Positions 17,111 to 25,399 of a DNA stretch of 64,000 bases are shown here, piece after piece. The stretch covers positions 372,001-436,000 of the forward strand of contig NZ_CP031455.1 in the NCBI RefSeq assembly GCF_003391135.1. The letters are read 5' to 3'. The DNA comes from Streptoverticillium olivoreticuli subsp. olivoreticuli (GTDB taxonomy: Bacteria; Actinomycetota; Actinomycetes; Streptomycetales; Streptomycetaceae). Below the pieces are notes generated by a model. It saw nothing but the letters and a program-made list of their open reading frames with translations. It was not told the origin of the DNA and made no database searches. Made by a program: the position numbers and the translations under genes. Numbering within the stretch: the first letter of the stretch is position 1; each line of letters begins with the position of its first letter.

Positions 17111-17216
17111 CGCGTGCGGTTCTTGAACCACCCAGGTTTTTGAAGGAGTTTTTGAAGGCTCCGGGCGGCCCGCGACGGCCTGTCCGGCGGTCTTCATTAA
17201 ACGTTTCTTGAAGGGG

Positions 17217-18845
17217 TCACAGGGGGCCGGTGCCGCGCAGGGCCTGTACCGGGACATCGACGAGAGTGGGGCCGGGGGCGGTGAGAGCGGTGGTGAGGGT
17301 GTCGGGCAGGCGGTACGGGTCGTCGGCGCGGTTCGCGGTGGCGCCGAGGCCGGTGGCGAGGGTCACCAGATCGAGGGCGGGCAGGTCGAGGGCGGACTGG
17401 ATCGGCGGCGGGAAGGCATCGATGCCGAAGAGGGCGGTGAATTCCTTCATCGCGCCGTACTCGCTGTTGTTGAGGACGACGACGGTGAGGGGCAGCCGGT
17501 GGCGGGCGGCGGTCCACAGGGCCTGGACCGAGTACATGAGGGAGCCGTCGCCGATGAGACACAGGGTGCGGCGGCCGGGGTCGGCCAGGGCGGCGCCGAC
17601 GGCGGCGGGCAGGGCCCAGCCCAGGCCCCCGCTGAAGGCGTTGTAGTACTGGCTGGCTTCCATCGGGAAGTGGGCGCGGATCTCCTGCCGGTAGGAAGGC
17701 GCCTCCTCGAACACCGGGCTGGCGGCCGGCACCAGCTCGCGCAGCAGGTGCAGGACGGCGGACGCCTCAAGCGGTGCGGCCAGGGGGGCGGGCTCGGGGC
17801 GCGGAGGCGCGGTGAGGGGTGTGCGGTGGGCACGCTGGTCGGGCAGTTGATCGAGGAGGGCCTGGATGCCAGTGCGGGCGGAGCAGATCAGGCTCTCCCC
17901 GACCGGGGCGGAGAACGCGTGCACGGGATTGTCGGTCAGGTGCAGGTACTGGGCACCGGCGGGCAGGAAGGGGCCCTCGGTGTGAACGTGGTAGGTGAAG
18001 ACCTGGGCGCCGATGACGAGGACGACGTCATGCCCGTCGAGGCGCCGGACCACTTCCTCGCGGGTCGCGGTGAGGTAGCCCTGAAAGAGGGGATGGCGTT
18101 CGGGGAAGCTGGCCCGAGAGCTCCAGGGGGCACCGTAGACGGCGGCGCCGAGGCGCTCGGCCAGCCGTACCGCGTCGAGGGCGGCGCCGTCGCCGTCCAC
18201 AGCGGGGCCCAGCACCAGGGCCGGATGCCGGGCGTCGGCGAGGACTCGGGCAAAACGGGCGATGGCGGCCGGTTCGGCGCCCAGCACCGGGACGACCGTG
18301 TGGGCCGGCACCGGCGTGGCCGGCTCGGCCCAGTCGTCCTCGGGGACGGAGACGAACACCGGCCCGCACGGCGGGGTGAGCGCGGTCAGCAGGGCACGTG
18401 CGACGGCACCGGGGACATCGGCGGCACGGGCGGGCTGGACGGCCCACTTCACATACGGGCGGGGAAACTGGTCCGCATCAAGCGCGGACAGATACGGCTC
18501 GGTGGGCAGCATGGCCCGCGTCTGCTGTCCGGCCAGCAGCACCAGCGGACTCTGGTTTCGCCACGCGGCGATCACGCCGGACAGCGCGTTGCCCACACCG
18601 GCCGCCGAGTGCACGATCGCGACCCCGGCCCGGCCGGTACGCTGCGCCAGACCGTCGGCCATCGCCACCGCGCTGCCCTCCTGGAGCGCCAGGACGTACT
18701 CCAGATCGTCGGGCCAATGCAGGTACATGTGCATCTCGGTGGAGCCCGGATTGCCGAACACCCGTGTGACATCGAAGTCGCGCAGTACCGCGAAAACCGC
18801 CTCGGCCACGCTCGGTCCGTCAGCGCGGGCATCCGCAGGAGCCAT
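17217..18845 (-). CDS. mdlC: Benzoylformate decarboxylase-like thiamine diphosphate enzyme
   Basis: 542 residues from ATG 18845 (GAGAGG ribosome site), full family length. All catalytic positions of Pseudomonas benzoylformate decarboxylase have counterparts: Ser35 in GNPGSTEM, Glu56 in LQEGSAV, His79 in VHSAAGVGN and His286 in QVFTYH. The ThDP/Mg motif starts GDGSLMYSVQAL (432 onward) and ends VVLNN (456-460). GQQTRAM is a further family mark. It would convert benzoylformate or another aromatic 2-oxo acid to the aldehyde. It is a passenger of the Tn3 transposon. No other mandelate-pathway genes are in the window. Confidence 0.88.
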   Translation of the reverse strand: MAPADARADGPSVAEAVFAVLRDFDVTRVFGNPGSTEMHMYLHWPDDLEYVLALQEGSAVAMADGLAQRTGRAGVAIVHSAAGVGNALSGVIAAWRNQSPLVLLAGQQTRAMLPTEPYLSALDADQFPRPYVKWAVQPARAADVPGAVARALLTALTPPCGPVFVSVPEDDWAEPATPVPAHTVVPVLGAEPAAIARFARVLADARHPALVLGPAVDGDGAALDAVRLAERLGAAVYGAPWSSRASFPERHPLFQGYLTATREEVVRRLDGHDVVLVIGAQVFTYHVHTEGPFLPAGAQYLHLTDNPVHAFSAPVGESLICSARTGIQALLDQLPDQRAHRTPLTAPPRPEPAPLAAPLEASAVLHLLRELVPAASPVFEEAPSYRQEIRAHFPMEASQYYNAFSGGLGWALPAAVGAALADPGRRTLCLIGDGSLMYSVQALWTAARHRLPLTVVVLNNSEYGAMKEFTALFGIDAFPPPIQSALDLPALDLVTLATGLGATANRADDPYRLPDTLTTALTAPGPTLVDVPVQALRGTGPL

Positions 18846-19085
18846 GAAAGACCTCTCTCGTGACCCCGGCACCAGCATGAGCAACGCGAGCGGCGAGCGC
18901 CACCTGGAACTCCGCTGGTCGGCCGCTCCTCGCGCGGTTCATTTACCGGGCAATCAAAGGAGAAGCGCGAGCACCACGGGATTCTCGGACCTCTGTCTTC
19001 GCCGTCGGTGTCCTCGGCGGTGTCCGGGTACAGGCGCCCCGTTCCATACGGCCAGCGACTCCACCCCGAGAACATCACGCTCAGC

Positions 19086-19123
19086 TACTTGCCACTTGGT
19101 TCGCCATTCGTTAACGGCACCCC
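19086..19123 (-). repeat. Right terminal inverted repeat of the Tn3-family transposon
   Basis: The reverse complement begins GGGGTGCCGTTAACGA, identical to the left end for 16 bases, and matches at 31 of 38 positions overall. Confidence 0.88.
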
Positions 19124-19341
19124 TGTTCCGGACGTGTCCTGTCGCATTGAAGCTGGCGGATTCTCACGCAGTCTCAAGCGATGTGTCGGATTCTCAGTGG
19201 CACGCGGCCGGAGCGGAGGTTTTGCCTTCGATCGTAGGGTTTGATCTCACTTTGCTGGCCTCGTTCTCACTGCACCCGTCACCCTCGGTTTCTGTGGCGA
19301 TGGACTGGTGGTTCGTGTTGCGACCACCGACGGCCGAGGTG

Positions 19342-19557
19342 TCAGGGAACCACTCGGCGGGCGCGAAAATCGTAGCCGTCCTGCTGGAAACCGGGGGCCT
19401 CCCATTCGAGCTGGACCTGCCGACCCGGGTCGAGGGTGCGGAAGCCGGCCATCTCGATGTCGCTGAAGTGCGCGAAGCAACCCCCGGGCGTTTCAGCCGA
19501 GTCGAGCACTCCCCAGCCTTCTTCCTCGTACCACTCGCGTACGGTCGCCGTGATCAT
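19342..19557 (-). CDS. Cold-shock domain protein (CspA-like)
   Basis: 71 residues from ATG 19557 with a perfect AGGAGGTG ribosome site. It has the OB-fold pattern of cold-shock proteins (VREWYEEEGWGVLDS, GGCFAHFSDIEMAGFRTLDP, VQLEWE). The RNA-binding motif is altered: RNP1 KGFGFI is EEGWGVL, as in the divergent Streptomyces SCO-type cold-shock proteins. Single-stranded nucleic acid binding is the likely role. Confidence 0.85.
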   Translation of the reverse strand: MITATVREWYEEEGWGVLDSAETPGGCFAHFSDIEMAGFRTLDPGRQVQLEWEAPGFQQDGYDFRARRVVP

Positions 19558-19767
19558 GGACGCACCTCCTGGCAGGATGCTGGGCTGAACGAGGATAGGT
19601 CCCCCGTGAGGGGCCTCCGACGCACGCGAGTGAGCATAAATCGCCGCAGCAAGGCGCCGCGACCGAGTACGCGGGGGGAGTACGGCTACAGCAGCAGAAG
19701 GCCGGGCCTCGCCGCGGGTCCGCACCGTCGTCGTTGAACCGGCAGCAGACTTCCGCGAGAGCCATGT

Positions 19768-19803
19768 CGTTTGAGAACGCCGGGGGCGATGTTCTCAAAC
19801 GAC
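19768..19803. repeat. Perfect 13-bp inverted repeat
   Basis: Arms GTCGTTTGAGAAC (19768-19780) and GTTCTCAAACGAC (19791-19803) around a 10-nt spacer. It lies between the divergently oriented end of the ankyrin gene and the cold-shock gene. It could be an operator or part of a mobile end. Confidence 0.65.
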
Positions 19804-19833
19804 GTGGCACCTTAGCAGGTCAGCAGCCCTCTG

Positions 19834-19890
19834 CCTGCCAAGTGAACTGCGACAGGACAATCGGTGTCCTGTCGCAGTTCAGTTGGCAGG
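19834..19890. repeat. Very strong hairpin: 26-bp arms, 5-nt loop
   Basis: Arms 19834-19859 and 19865-19890 pair with a single mismatch around ATCGG. The arms start CCTGCCAAGTGAACTGCGAC. It sits 74 bp past the ankyrin-gene stop and would be a powerful terminator. The length and near-perfect symmetry are unusual for a simple terminator and could mark a non-autonomous mobile element. Confidence 0.75.
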
Positions 19891-19963
19891 TTCACGCGCC
19901 CTTTCGTGATCATGGTGGCCACTTTGATCTGGATCTTGCGGTATCCGCCGGGGACCAGGGTGG

Positions 19964-21319
19964 TCACTCTGCGGACGGGTTCGTTCTCTGCCATGTCCAG
20001 TCCCAGAGCGCGTTGGCACGGTGATCGTGCTCGAAGCGGCCGGTGAAGGAACCGACTCGCTCGATGGCCCTGGCGGTGCGCGGATCGTCGCGCCGCGCGA
20101 GGCCGTAGGCGGCCTCCAGACGGACGGTTTGGTTGTCCTCGTCGAGCAGCGCCCACAGGGCGTCCGCGACGGCGGGGCTGTGGTCTGGGGAGGCGGCGAG
20201 TTCAGCTGCCGCCGCACCCCGCAGGTCGGCGTCCGGGTCTTCGGCCAGGAGCAGTAGCGCCTGGGTGACGTGTGGGAGGAGGCTGTCGTCTTCTTTGCAG
20301 GCCCGGCACGCGTTGATCCTTACTGTGGCGTCCGGGTCGCGGGTGAGGGAAAGCAGTGCGGCCCTGGCCGCACGGGTGAGGGGAGCGCCGTTGCCGGAAA
20401 GGGCGACGGGGACTTCGCGGCGTACGCGGGGATCGAGATGGCCGGCGTATCGCAGGCCGACGGCCTCTTGGCCGGGGTGCTCATACTCGGTGAAGGCGTT
20501 GAGTACGTCCGCGAGCACCGTGCTGTCGGTCTCTTCAGCCGCCCAGGCGGCCAGTATTTCGCTCTCCTTCGTCGCGTAGGACGAGGCCCAGTCGGTAACT
20601 CCCCGCATCCACAGGTAGCGCGCGACGACGCGGCGGTGCGCGGGGTCGGGGTGGTGGCGATGGGCCACCACCGCCGACCAAGTCTCGAAACTGCGGCGCT
20701 GACTGAGGGTTGAGGAGACCGTCCACCAGATCACATGGTCCTCATGGGGCTGCTCGGCGGCGCGGGCGATCAGCTCGTCCACTGGGGTGAGGATGCGGAA
20801 GGCCCATTCCAGCGAGGTCAGGATGGCACCGTGTCCGGCCCGCGTGACGAGGCCGCCCAAGGAGATCTGGTCGACCGACTCCCAAACGTCCTCACCATCC
20901 TGGACCGGGGTCGTCACGGCGGGGCCCGGCGCACCGGTGCGGCGCCGCAGCTGTTCGGCCGCGCCCGTCTCGTACCAGCTGCGAGCCAGGGCGAGGAGTT
21001 GTTCACGGACAGTTTCCGGAAGCCGCAGCCGGGCCTCGTCGCCCAGTACCGCCGAGAAAACCGCCGGGGAGCCGCCGTCAACGGCACGCCACAGCGGGGT
21101 GGTCCCGTCGGGCAGCGTCCGGTCGGGGTCTGCACCACCCTGCACCAACGCCTCGGCCACCGGGGCGTCGTACGCAGCCACAGCCGCGCACAGCACCGGC
21201 AGCCCGTCGGTGTCCACCGCGTTGGGGCTCGCGCCTTCTTCCAACAGGGCCCGTACCGCCTCGCCATCCCCTGCCCGTACCGCCGACACGAGTCGGCCAT
21301 CGAGCCCGCCCTCGCACAT
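19964..21319 (-). CDS. Ankyrin-repeat and HEAT-repeat protein
   Basis: 451 residues from ATG 21319, chosen because AGGGGAAGC precedes it; an earlier in-frame ATG exists at 21355 or upstream. Residues 1-80 hold two to three ankyrin repeats (AVRALLEEGASPNAVD, PVAEALVQGGADPDR, GTTPLWRAV). The C-terminal half holds HEAT-like repeats (DPDATVRINACRACKE, DPDADLRGAAAAELA, DNQTVRLEAAYGLARR). Such solenoids act in protein-protein contacts. No catalytic domain is visible. The short Trp-rich C-terminus ends at 19964. Confidence 0.85.
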   Translation of the reverse strand: MCEGGLDGRLVSAVRAGDGEAVRALLEEGASPNAVDTDGLPVLCAAVAAYDAPVAEALVQGGADPDRTLPDGTTPLWRAVDGGSPAVFSAVLGDEARLRLPETVREQLLALARSWYETGAAEQLRRRTGAPGPAVTTPVQDGEDVWESVDQISLGGLVTRAGHGAILTSLEWAFRILTPVDELIARAAEQPHEDHVIWWTVSSTLSQRRSFETWSAVVAHRHHPDPAHRRVVARYLWMRGVTDWASSYATKESEILAAWAAEETDSTVLADVLNAFTEYEHPGQEAVGLRYAGHLDPRVRREVPVALSGNGAPLTRAARAALLSLTRDPDATVRINACRACKEDDSLLPHVTQALLLLAEDPDADLRGAAAAELAASPDHSPAVADALWALLDEDNQTVRLEAAYGLARRDDPRTARAIERVGSFTGRFEHDHRANALWDWTWQRTNPSAE

Positions 21320-22175
21320 GCTTCCCCTATCCGCTGAAATCACCAGCTCGGCCGTCATGACGCGCATCCCCTCGGCCAAGCCCGTTCGAGCTCACGCCGC
21401 CACACACATGGTCAGCACTGACCACGGACCCAGCCCGGCCCTCCGCCTGCTGCCGACCGGGAGATCCCCACTTCCGCGAAAGCCAACTCGACTGAGATTT
21501 GGGCGGGCTGGGCTCCCCATCTAACTGGCAACTGCGCAGTTCAGGGCGATGCCACCTGTCACCTGGAATGCGACGGGACAGGACGCATGTGAACCCGTAC
21601 GGCCGGTTCGGGCTGGACATGAACACCCGCCTCGATCTGGACCTGTCCGTCCGGGCGACGGTGCCCGGCCCAAGCACCCCGCGGGGGGGGGAGACAGCCG
21701 CAGCCCCGGCGTGACACCTGGTGACCTGCCCGGTGAGTCTGACGAGCTCGACGAGCAGAGCGCCGGGGCAGCCGGTTTTCCTTTCCGTTCCTGCTCGGCT
21801 CCCGGCGGGGAAAACCTTTCCACTCTCTCCGATATGCGCCGAAAAATAATTGTGCGAATGCGAGCAGAAATTCCCGGGATGGCCAAATCGCCTATTCCCT
21901 GACCAGACTTCCATCGATTCGTCAAGGCTGGACTCGTCATTGGCTCGACAGTCGCCGCAGGAGGTGCGAGGTCGGCGAGAAACTCGCATATCACAGGCCC
22001 GATCCGCTACTAATGACAGGATTTCGGTGTACGCTTCCAGGGCACACGAAATTGCTTTCCGGTTGGTAGTCCGGACCGCAGTCACCGGTTTTCCGCTCTG
22101 CTGCGTCAACGTCCTCCCCTTCAGGGGAGTCCTGGTGTGCTCCGAGTACGAGAAGAAATCTGCACTGGGAGTACT
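21320..22175. other. 856-bp stretch without a supported gene
   Basis: GC drops in 21830-22130 and codon bias vanishes in all frames. It separates the divergent ankyrin/HEAT and FAD monooxygenase genes and must hold both promoters. No recognisable element was found. Confidence 0.45.
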
Positions 22176-23390
22176 GTGTCTGGAATGCGTATCGTCATCG
22201 CCGGCGGCGGGCTCGCCGGGCTGACGCTGGCCCACTACCTGAACCGGAACGGCCTGGACGTGGCCGTCTACGAGCGCGACGCCGACGTGGCGGCGCGCGA
22301 GGCCGGGTACCGGATCCACATCAACTCCACCGGCACCTCCGCGCTGCACGCGGCGCTGGAGCCGCGCCTGTGGGACCTGTTCCTGGCGACCTGCGGCATG
22401 CCGAGCGATGACATGCTGCTGTTCGACGAGCAGTTCAACCTCCGTCCCGGCCGGGACAAGTCGGCCACCGAGGGCACCGGGGTGCCCACCGACATTCCCG
22501 AGCACCTGGTGGTGTGCCGCTCGACCCTGCGCCGCATCCTCTACCTCGGCCTGGAGAAGGCCGTACACTTCGGCTCCCGGGTCACCGGCTACCGCACCAA
22601 TCCCGACTCGACGATCACCGTGCTGCTGGAGGGTGGGGCCACGGTCGAGGCCGACGTGCTCATCGCCGCGGACGGCATCAACTCCTCCGTGCGCGCCCAG
22701 CGCCTGCCCCAGGTGAGGGTCGCCGATCTCGGCTCGCGGCACATCGCCGCGAAGATCCGCCTCACCGACGAGGCCAAGGCCAAGCTGCCGGCGCAGATGT
22801 TCAACGCCTTCTCGCTGGCCTACGACGCCGACTTCACCGGGCTGACCCTGGGGCCGCTGGAGCGCACCGACCCCACCTCGCCGCTGATCGCGGAGCAGGA
22901 GCCCGGCTTCCAGCGTGAGGCCACCGCCGACTACGCGCTGAGCATCTTCAACTCCCTCGCCGACCGGATGCTCCCCGACGACGAGCTGTTCACCGCCGGC
23001 CCCGACGCGCTGAAGGCGTACGCCCTTCAGCGCGTCGCCACCTGGCACCCGGCCCTGGTCGACACGGTCCGGCTGTGGGACACCGCCACCGTCCAGGCCC
23101 TCAAGTGCCGCAGCTGCGTACCCGTCGATGCCTGGGAGCCCTCCAACGTCACCGTCATGGGCGACGCGATCCACGCCATGAGTCCGGCCCTGGGCATCGG
23201 CGCCAACACCGCGCTGCGCGACGCACACACCCTGGGCGACCAACTGCTCGCCATCGCCCGCGGTGACAAACCGCTCCTCGACGGAATCGGCACCTACGAG
23301 GACACCATGCGCGACTACGCCTACCACGCCGTGCGGATGTCCGCGTTCGTCGGCCAGAAGGTGATCGGACACCTCCCCCTGCCCGAATAG
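22176..23390 (+). CDS. FAD-dependent monooxygenase (PHBH-like group A)
   Basis: 404 residues from GTG 22176 (GGGAG five bases upstream; ATG 22185 is the alternative). The Rossmann motif GGGLAGLTLAHYLNRNG is at the N-terminus. LIAADGINSSVR is the conserved DG motif and VMGDAIHAMSPALGIGANTALRDA is the flavin-binding GD motif. This matches single-component aromatic or polyketide hydroxylases such as TetX- and salicylate-hydroxylase-type enzymes. Substrate unknown. There is no partner gene nearby. Confidence 0.9.
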   Translation: MSGMRIVIAGGGLAGLTLAHYLNRNGLDVAVYERDADVAAREAGYRIHINSTGTSALHAALEPRLWDLFLATCGMPSDDMLLFDEQFNLRPGRDKSATEGTGVPTDIPEHLVVCRSTLRRILYLGLEKAVHFGSRVTGYRTNPDSTITVLLEGGATVEADVLIAADGINSSVRAQRLPQVRVADLGSRHIAAKIRLTDEAKAKLPAQMFNAFSLAYDADFTGLTLGPLERTDPTSPLIAEQEPGFQREATADYALSIFNSLADRMLPDDELFTAGPDALKAYALQRVATWHPALVDTVRLWDTATVQALKCRSCVPVDAWEPSNVTVMGDAIHAMSPALGIGANTALRDAHTLGDQLLAIARGDKPLLDGIGTYEDTMRDYAYHAVRMSAFVGQKVIGHLPLPE

Positions 23391-23499
23391 GCACCGTGCT
23401 GCTCGGGCGGTGCGCATCGACACACCGCCCGAGCCCGCCGACACCTCTCGGCGGACGGTCAACAGCGGGCCGATCGCCGAAGACGAGACCGCGCCGCTC

Positions 23500-23667
23500 G
23501 GGCATCCGCGCCCGCCGCCGCTTCCCCGTCCGGTAGTTGACCCCGACGATCCTGCACGCTTCCTGACTGCTCACGCCCTGTTGCACGAGCTGAAGGTAGA
23601 CGCGCCGCTCTTCGGTCAAAGACCGACGACCCCGGACAACCGAACGGTCCCGGACCTCGAAGTCCAT
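23500..23667 (-). pseudogene. IS30-family transposase, N-terminal fragment
   Basis: Begins MDFEVRDRSVVRGRRSLTEE and continues VYLQLVQQGVSSQEACRIVG, the N-terminal helix-turn-helix of Streptomyces IS30 transposases. The frame degenerates after NYRTGKRR. No DDE domain remains. Confidence 0.75.
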
Positions 23668-23796
23668 CGCACTCCCCGAGCTGGGGTGTTGCGACGACCG
23701 CTAGAACTCAAGGCGACCGACGGGGCCCTTCGCATAGCTGGACAGCACTCCGTTCCAGCACGGGCGAAGATCAGCCCGCGCCGAAGCGTGGGCGTA

Positions 23797-23940
23797 TCAC
23801 TCGGTGTCGGTGGCTACCGGGACCTCATCCTCGCGAATGATGATGTGCTCCTCGCCGTCGATCTTGATTTCGGTGCCTGCGTACTTGTCGGACGGAGTCT
23901 TGTCCTTGGCGGACACCGTCACCTTGCTGTCCTCGGCCAT
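23797..23940 (-). CDS. 47-residue GroES-like co-chaperonin fragment protein
   Basis: Starts at ATG 23940 with an excellent ribosome site (GGAAGGAGGAGAC) and ends ATDTE-stop. The sequence follows the C-terminal half of GroES: VTVSAKDKTPSDKYAGTEI then KIDGEEHIIIREDEV, compare the GroES pattern V-x-GD-V-x-Y-SKYGGTEVK-x-x-GEE-x-LV-x-x-xDVLA. The N-terminal half with the mobile loop is absent, so it cannot act as a normal GroES. The strong ribosome site and intact frame argue for a functional small protein. Confidence 0.7.
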   Translation of the reverse strand: MAEDSKVTVSAKDKTPSDKYAGTEIKIDGEEHIIIREDEVPVATDTE

Positions 23941-24243
23941 GTCTCCTCCTTCCGGTCGACACGGTGTCGACCCGTACCGATCCTGCCACGGCTAACCGTT
24001 ACTGGGCTATCACCCCTCGACGGATCTGAGGAGCCCTGTCGACGCCAACTAGTCAACATCGTCAGCGACTTGATGTGGTGTTAGAACTTCGAGAAGTTCC
24101 AGGTGACATCGGCCCAACATGCGCTTCAGGGTGGCTGGTCGACCTGTAAGACATCGTTCCTGAAGATTCGCCGTGCTCACTGAGAATGGACCGAAGCGGC
24201 CTCCGACAGACCAGATCGTTGGAGACCCTGAGCAATCGGACCA

Positions 24244-24312
24244 GATCGACCGAGACGGGACAGCCGAGTCGCGCAGGGGCCGTAGCTCGCCACTGTCCCG
24301 TCTCATTCGATC
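24244..24312. repeat. 19-bp inverted repeat containing GAGACGGGACA / TGTCCCGTCTC
   Basis: Arms 24244-24262 and 24294-24312 pair with two mismatches around a 31-nt loop. The motif GTCTCA recurs at 24377 and 25115. Confidence 0.6.
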
Positions 24313-24355
24313 TTGCCGCCATGCGACGCCCTGATCTGCGGAGAGACAAAGTCGG

Positions 24356-24383
24356 GTGAGACACCGGAACCTTGCCGTCTCAC
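24356..24383. repeat. Short inverted repeat GTGAGAC / GTCTCAC
   Basis: Arms 24356-24362 and 24377-24383, 14-nt spacer. It shares its arm with the longer repeats at 24244-24312 and 25115-25166. Confidence 0.45.
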
Positions 24384-24560
24384 TTGAAATTGTCGGCCAG
24401 GCCCATTTCCGGGGCTGCCGACCGCCGGAAAGCAGCGCCCTGACCCGGCTCCGGTCTCTGTCCGTGTCTGGCGGCAGAGCGGGAACGGCGGTCTCGCCTC
24501 CGCAGTAGGCTTGTGGTGGACTGCGCAACATAATCCGTGAGCGGCGACGGGGTGACCACG

Positions 24561-25046
24561 ATGCCTCTTGAGGGCGAGTACGAGCCGAGTCCGGCGCAGT
24601 GGGTGCGCGAGCAGGTCGAGTTGTATGAGAGTTCGGGCGGCACGCAGGGAACGACGCTCTGGGACACGGGCCTGCCCGTCGTCATCGTCACGACGCGCGG
24701 CGCGAAGAGCGGCAAGATCCGCAAGATCCCGCTGATGCGCGTGGAGCGCGAGGGGCAGTACGCGGCGGTGGCCTCGAAGGGCGGCTTCCCCCGTCACCCG
24801 CTCTGGTACTTCAACGTCAAGTCCGACCCGCACGTGGAGCTCCAGGACGGGGCCGTACGCCAGGACATGACGGCCCGTGAGATCACTGGGGACGAGAAGG
24901 CCGAGTGGTGGGAGCGCGCGGTGGCCGCGTATCCCCCGTACGCCGAATACCAGGAGAAGACTGATCGTGTGATCCCCGTCTTCGTACTGGAACCTGTGCA
25001 TGTGGCAGGACCGGCGGACACCCCAGCACCGTCGACGAGGAACTGA
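24561..25046 (+). CDS. Deazaflavin-dependent nitroreductase family protein (Ddn-like)
   Basis: 161 residues from ATG 24561. The split-barrel signature is present: [30 protein letters not shown], followed by [20 protein letters not shown] and [12 protein letters not shown]. Members bind F420 and act on quinones, nitro compounds or unknown substrates. Length and motifs are complete. It precedes two further cofactor-linked oxidoreductases on the same strand (25400-27091). Confidence 0.88.
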   Translation: MPLEGEYEPSPAQWVREQVELYESSGGTQGTTLWDTGLPVVIVTTRGAKSGKIRKIPLMRVEREGQYAAVASKGGFPRHPLWYFNVKSDPHVELQDGAVRQDMTAREITGDEKAEWWERAVAAYPPYAEYQEKTDRVIPVFVLEPVHVAGPADTPAPSTRN

Positions 25047-25114
25047 GCTCCGGGCCTCACCCGTTCGGCCCGACAGGGCGCCGCGCGGCTTGGAGTCCGA
25101 GGCCGATACGGACA

Positions 25115-25166
25115 GTCTCACTTGACCTTGTCCCCGGAATGCGAACTGAACAAGGTTAAGTGAGAC
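25115..25166. repeat. 17-bp inverted repeat GTCTCACTTGA... downstream of the Ddn-like gene
   Basis: Arms 25115-25131 and 25150-25166 pair with one mismatch around an 18-nt loop. It may act as a terminator. It shares its arm sequence with 24376-24386. Confidence 0.65.
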
Positions 25167-25299
25167 AGAGACAAGATCTCGTGAGATGGGACAGCTTCTC
25201 ACTCAAAAGTGGAACCAGGCATGTTCTGGGAAATGTTTGTGACAGCATCCGGGGTCGTGACGGACCCTCAAACCGCCCTCGCGTCCGAAGCCGACGATG

Positions 25300-25399
25300 T
25301 CGAGCGCCACCCCTGCCCGCGCTGTAGTGCATCGCCAGGTTCACCCTGCCGCCCGCGCTCCGCAGGGCAGCCGGAACGGCTGCCGACACACGATCAAGG
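25300..25399 (+). pseudogene. Zinc-finger (CPRC...GSPC) fragment
   Basis: The frame reads HPCPRCSASPGSPCRPRS, matching the C-x2-C-x-A-x-PG-x-PC finger found in actinobacterial mobile-element proteins. The following conserved YHxxRF is missing. The piece ends at the next gene's start and is probably debris. Confidence 0.35.

Larger units (their letters stand above)
13738..19123. mobile_element. Tn3-family transposon carrying two decarboxylase genes
   Basis: A 5386-bp unit bounded by 38-bp terminal inverted repeats with 31 of 38 matches (16 identical bases at the tips, starting GGGGTGCCG). Inside, from left to right: gutted tnpA, a zinc-ribbon protein, a gamma-resorcylate decarboxylase-like gene, a frameshifted serine resolvase and a benzoylformate decarboxylase-like gene. 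No direct repeat flanks it (AAGTT on the left, TGTTC on the right), so the original insertion site has been rearranged. It could move only with transposase supplied in trans. Confidence 0.85.
23941..24560. other. Non-coding region with repeated GTCTCA-type inverted repeats
   Basis: No supported gene. It contains at least two inverted repeats built on a GTCTCAxTTGA / GAGAC motif, listed separately, and is the presumed promoter region for the flanking genes. Confidence 0.45.

Noticed and set aside
17208..18863. Plus-strand frame of about 550 codons opposite the decarboxylase
   Set aside because: Gly/Arg-rich shadow of the benzoylformate decarboxylase-like gene.
13738..19128. A 5-bp target duplication flanking the Tn3 transposon
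   Set aside because: AAGTT and TGTTC do not match, so no duplication could be claimed.
19812..19994. 60-codon minus-strand frame (MAENEPVRRVTTLVPGGYRK) over the large hairpin
   Set aside because: It overlaps the ankyrin gene end, lacks a ribosome site and runs through the 26-bp hairpin. Chance frame more likely, though the sequence looks protein-like.
21327..23462. Minus-strand frame of about 710 codons across the FAD monooxygenase
   Set aside because: Antisense shadow. The plus strand has the flavin motifs and a proper start.
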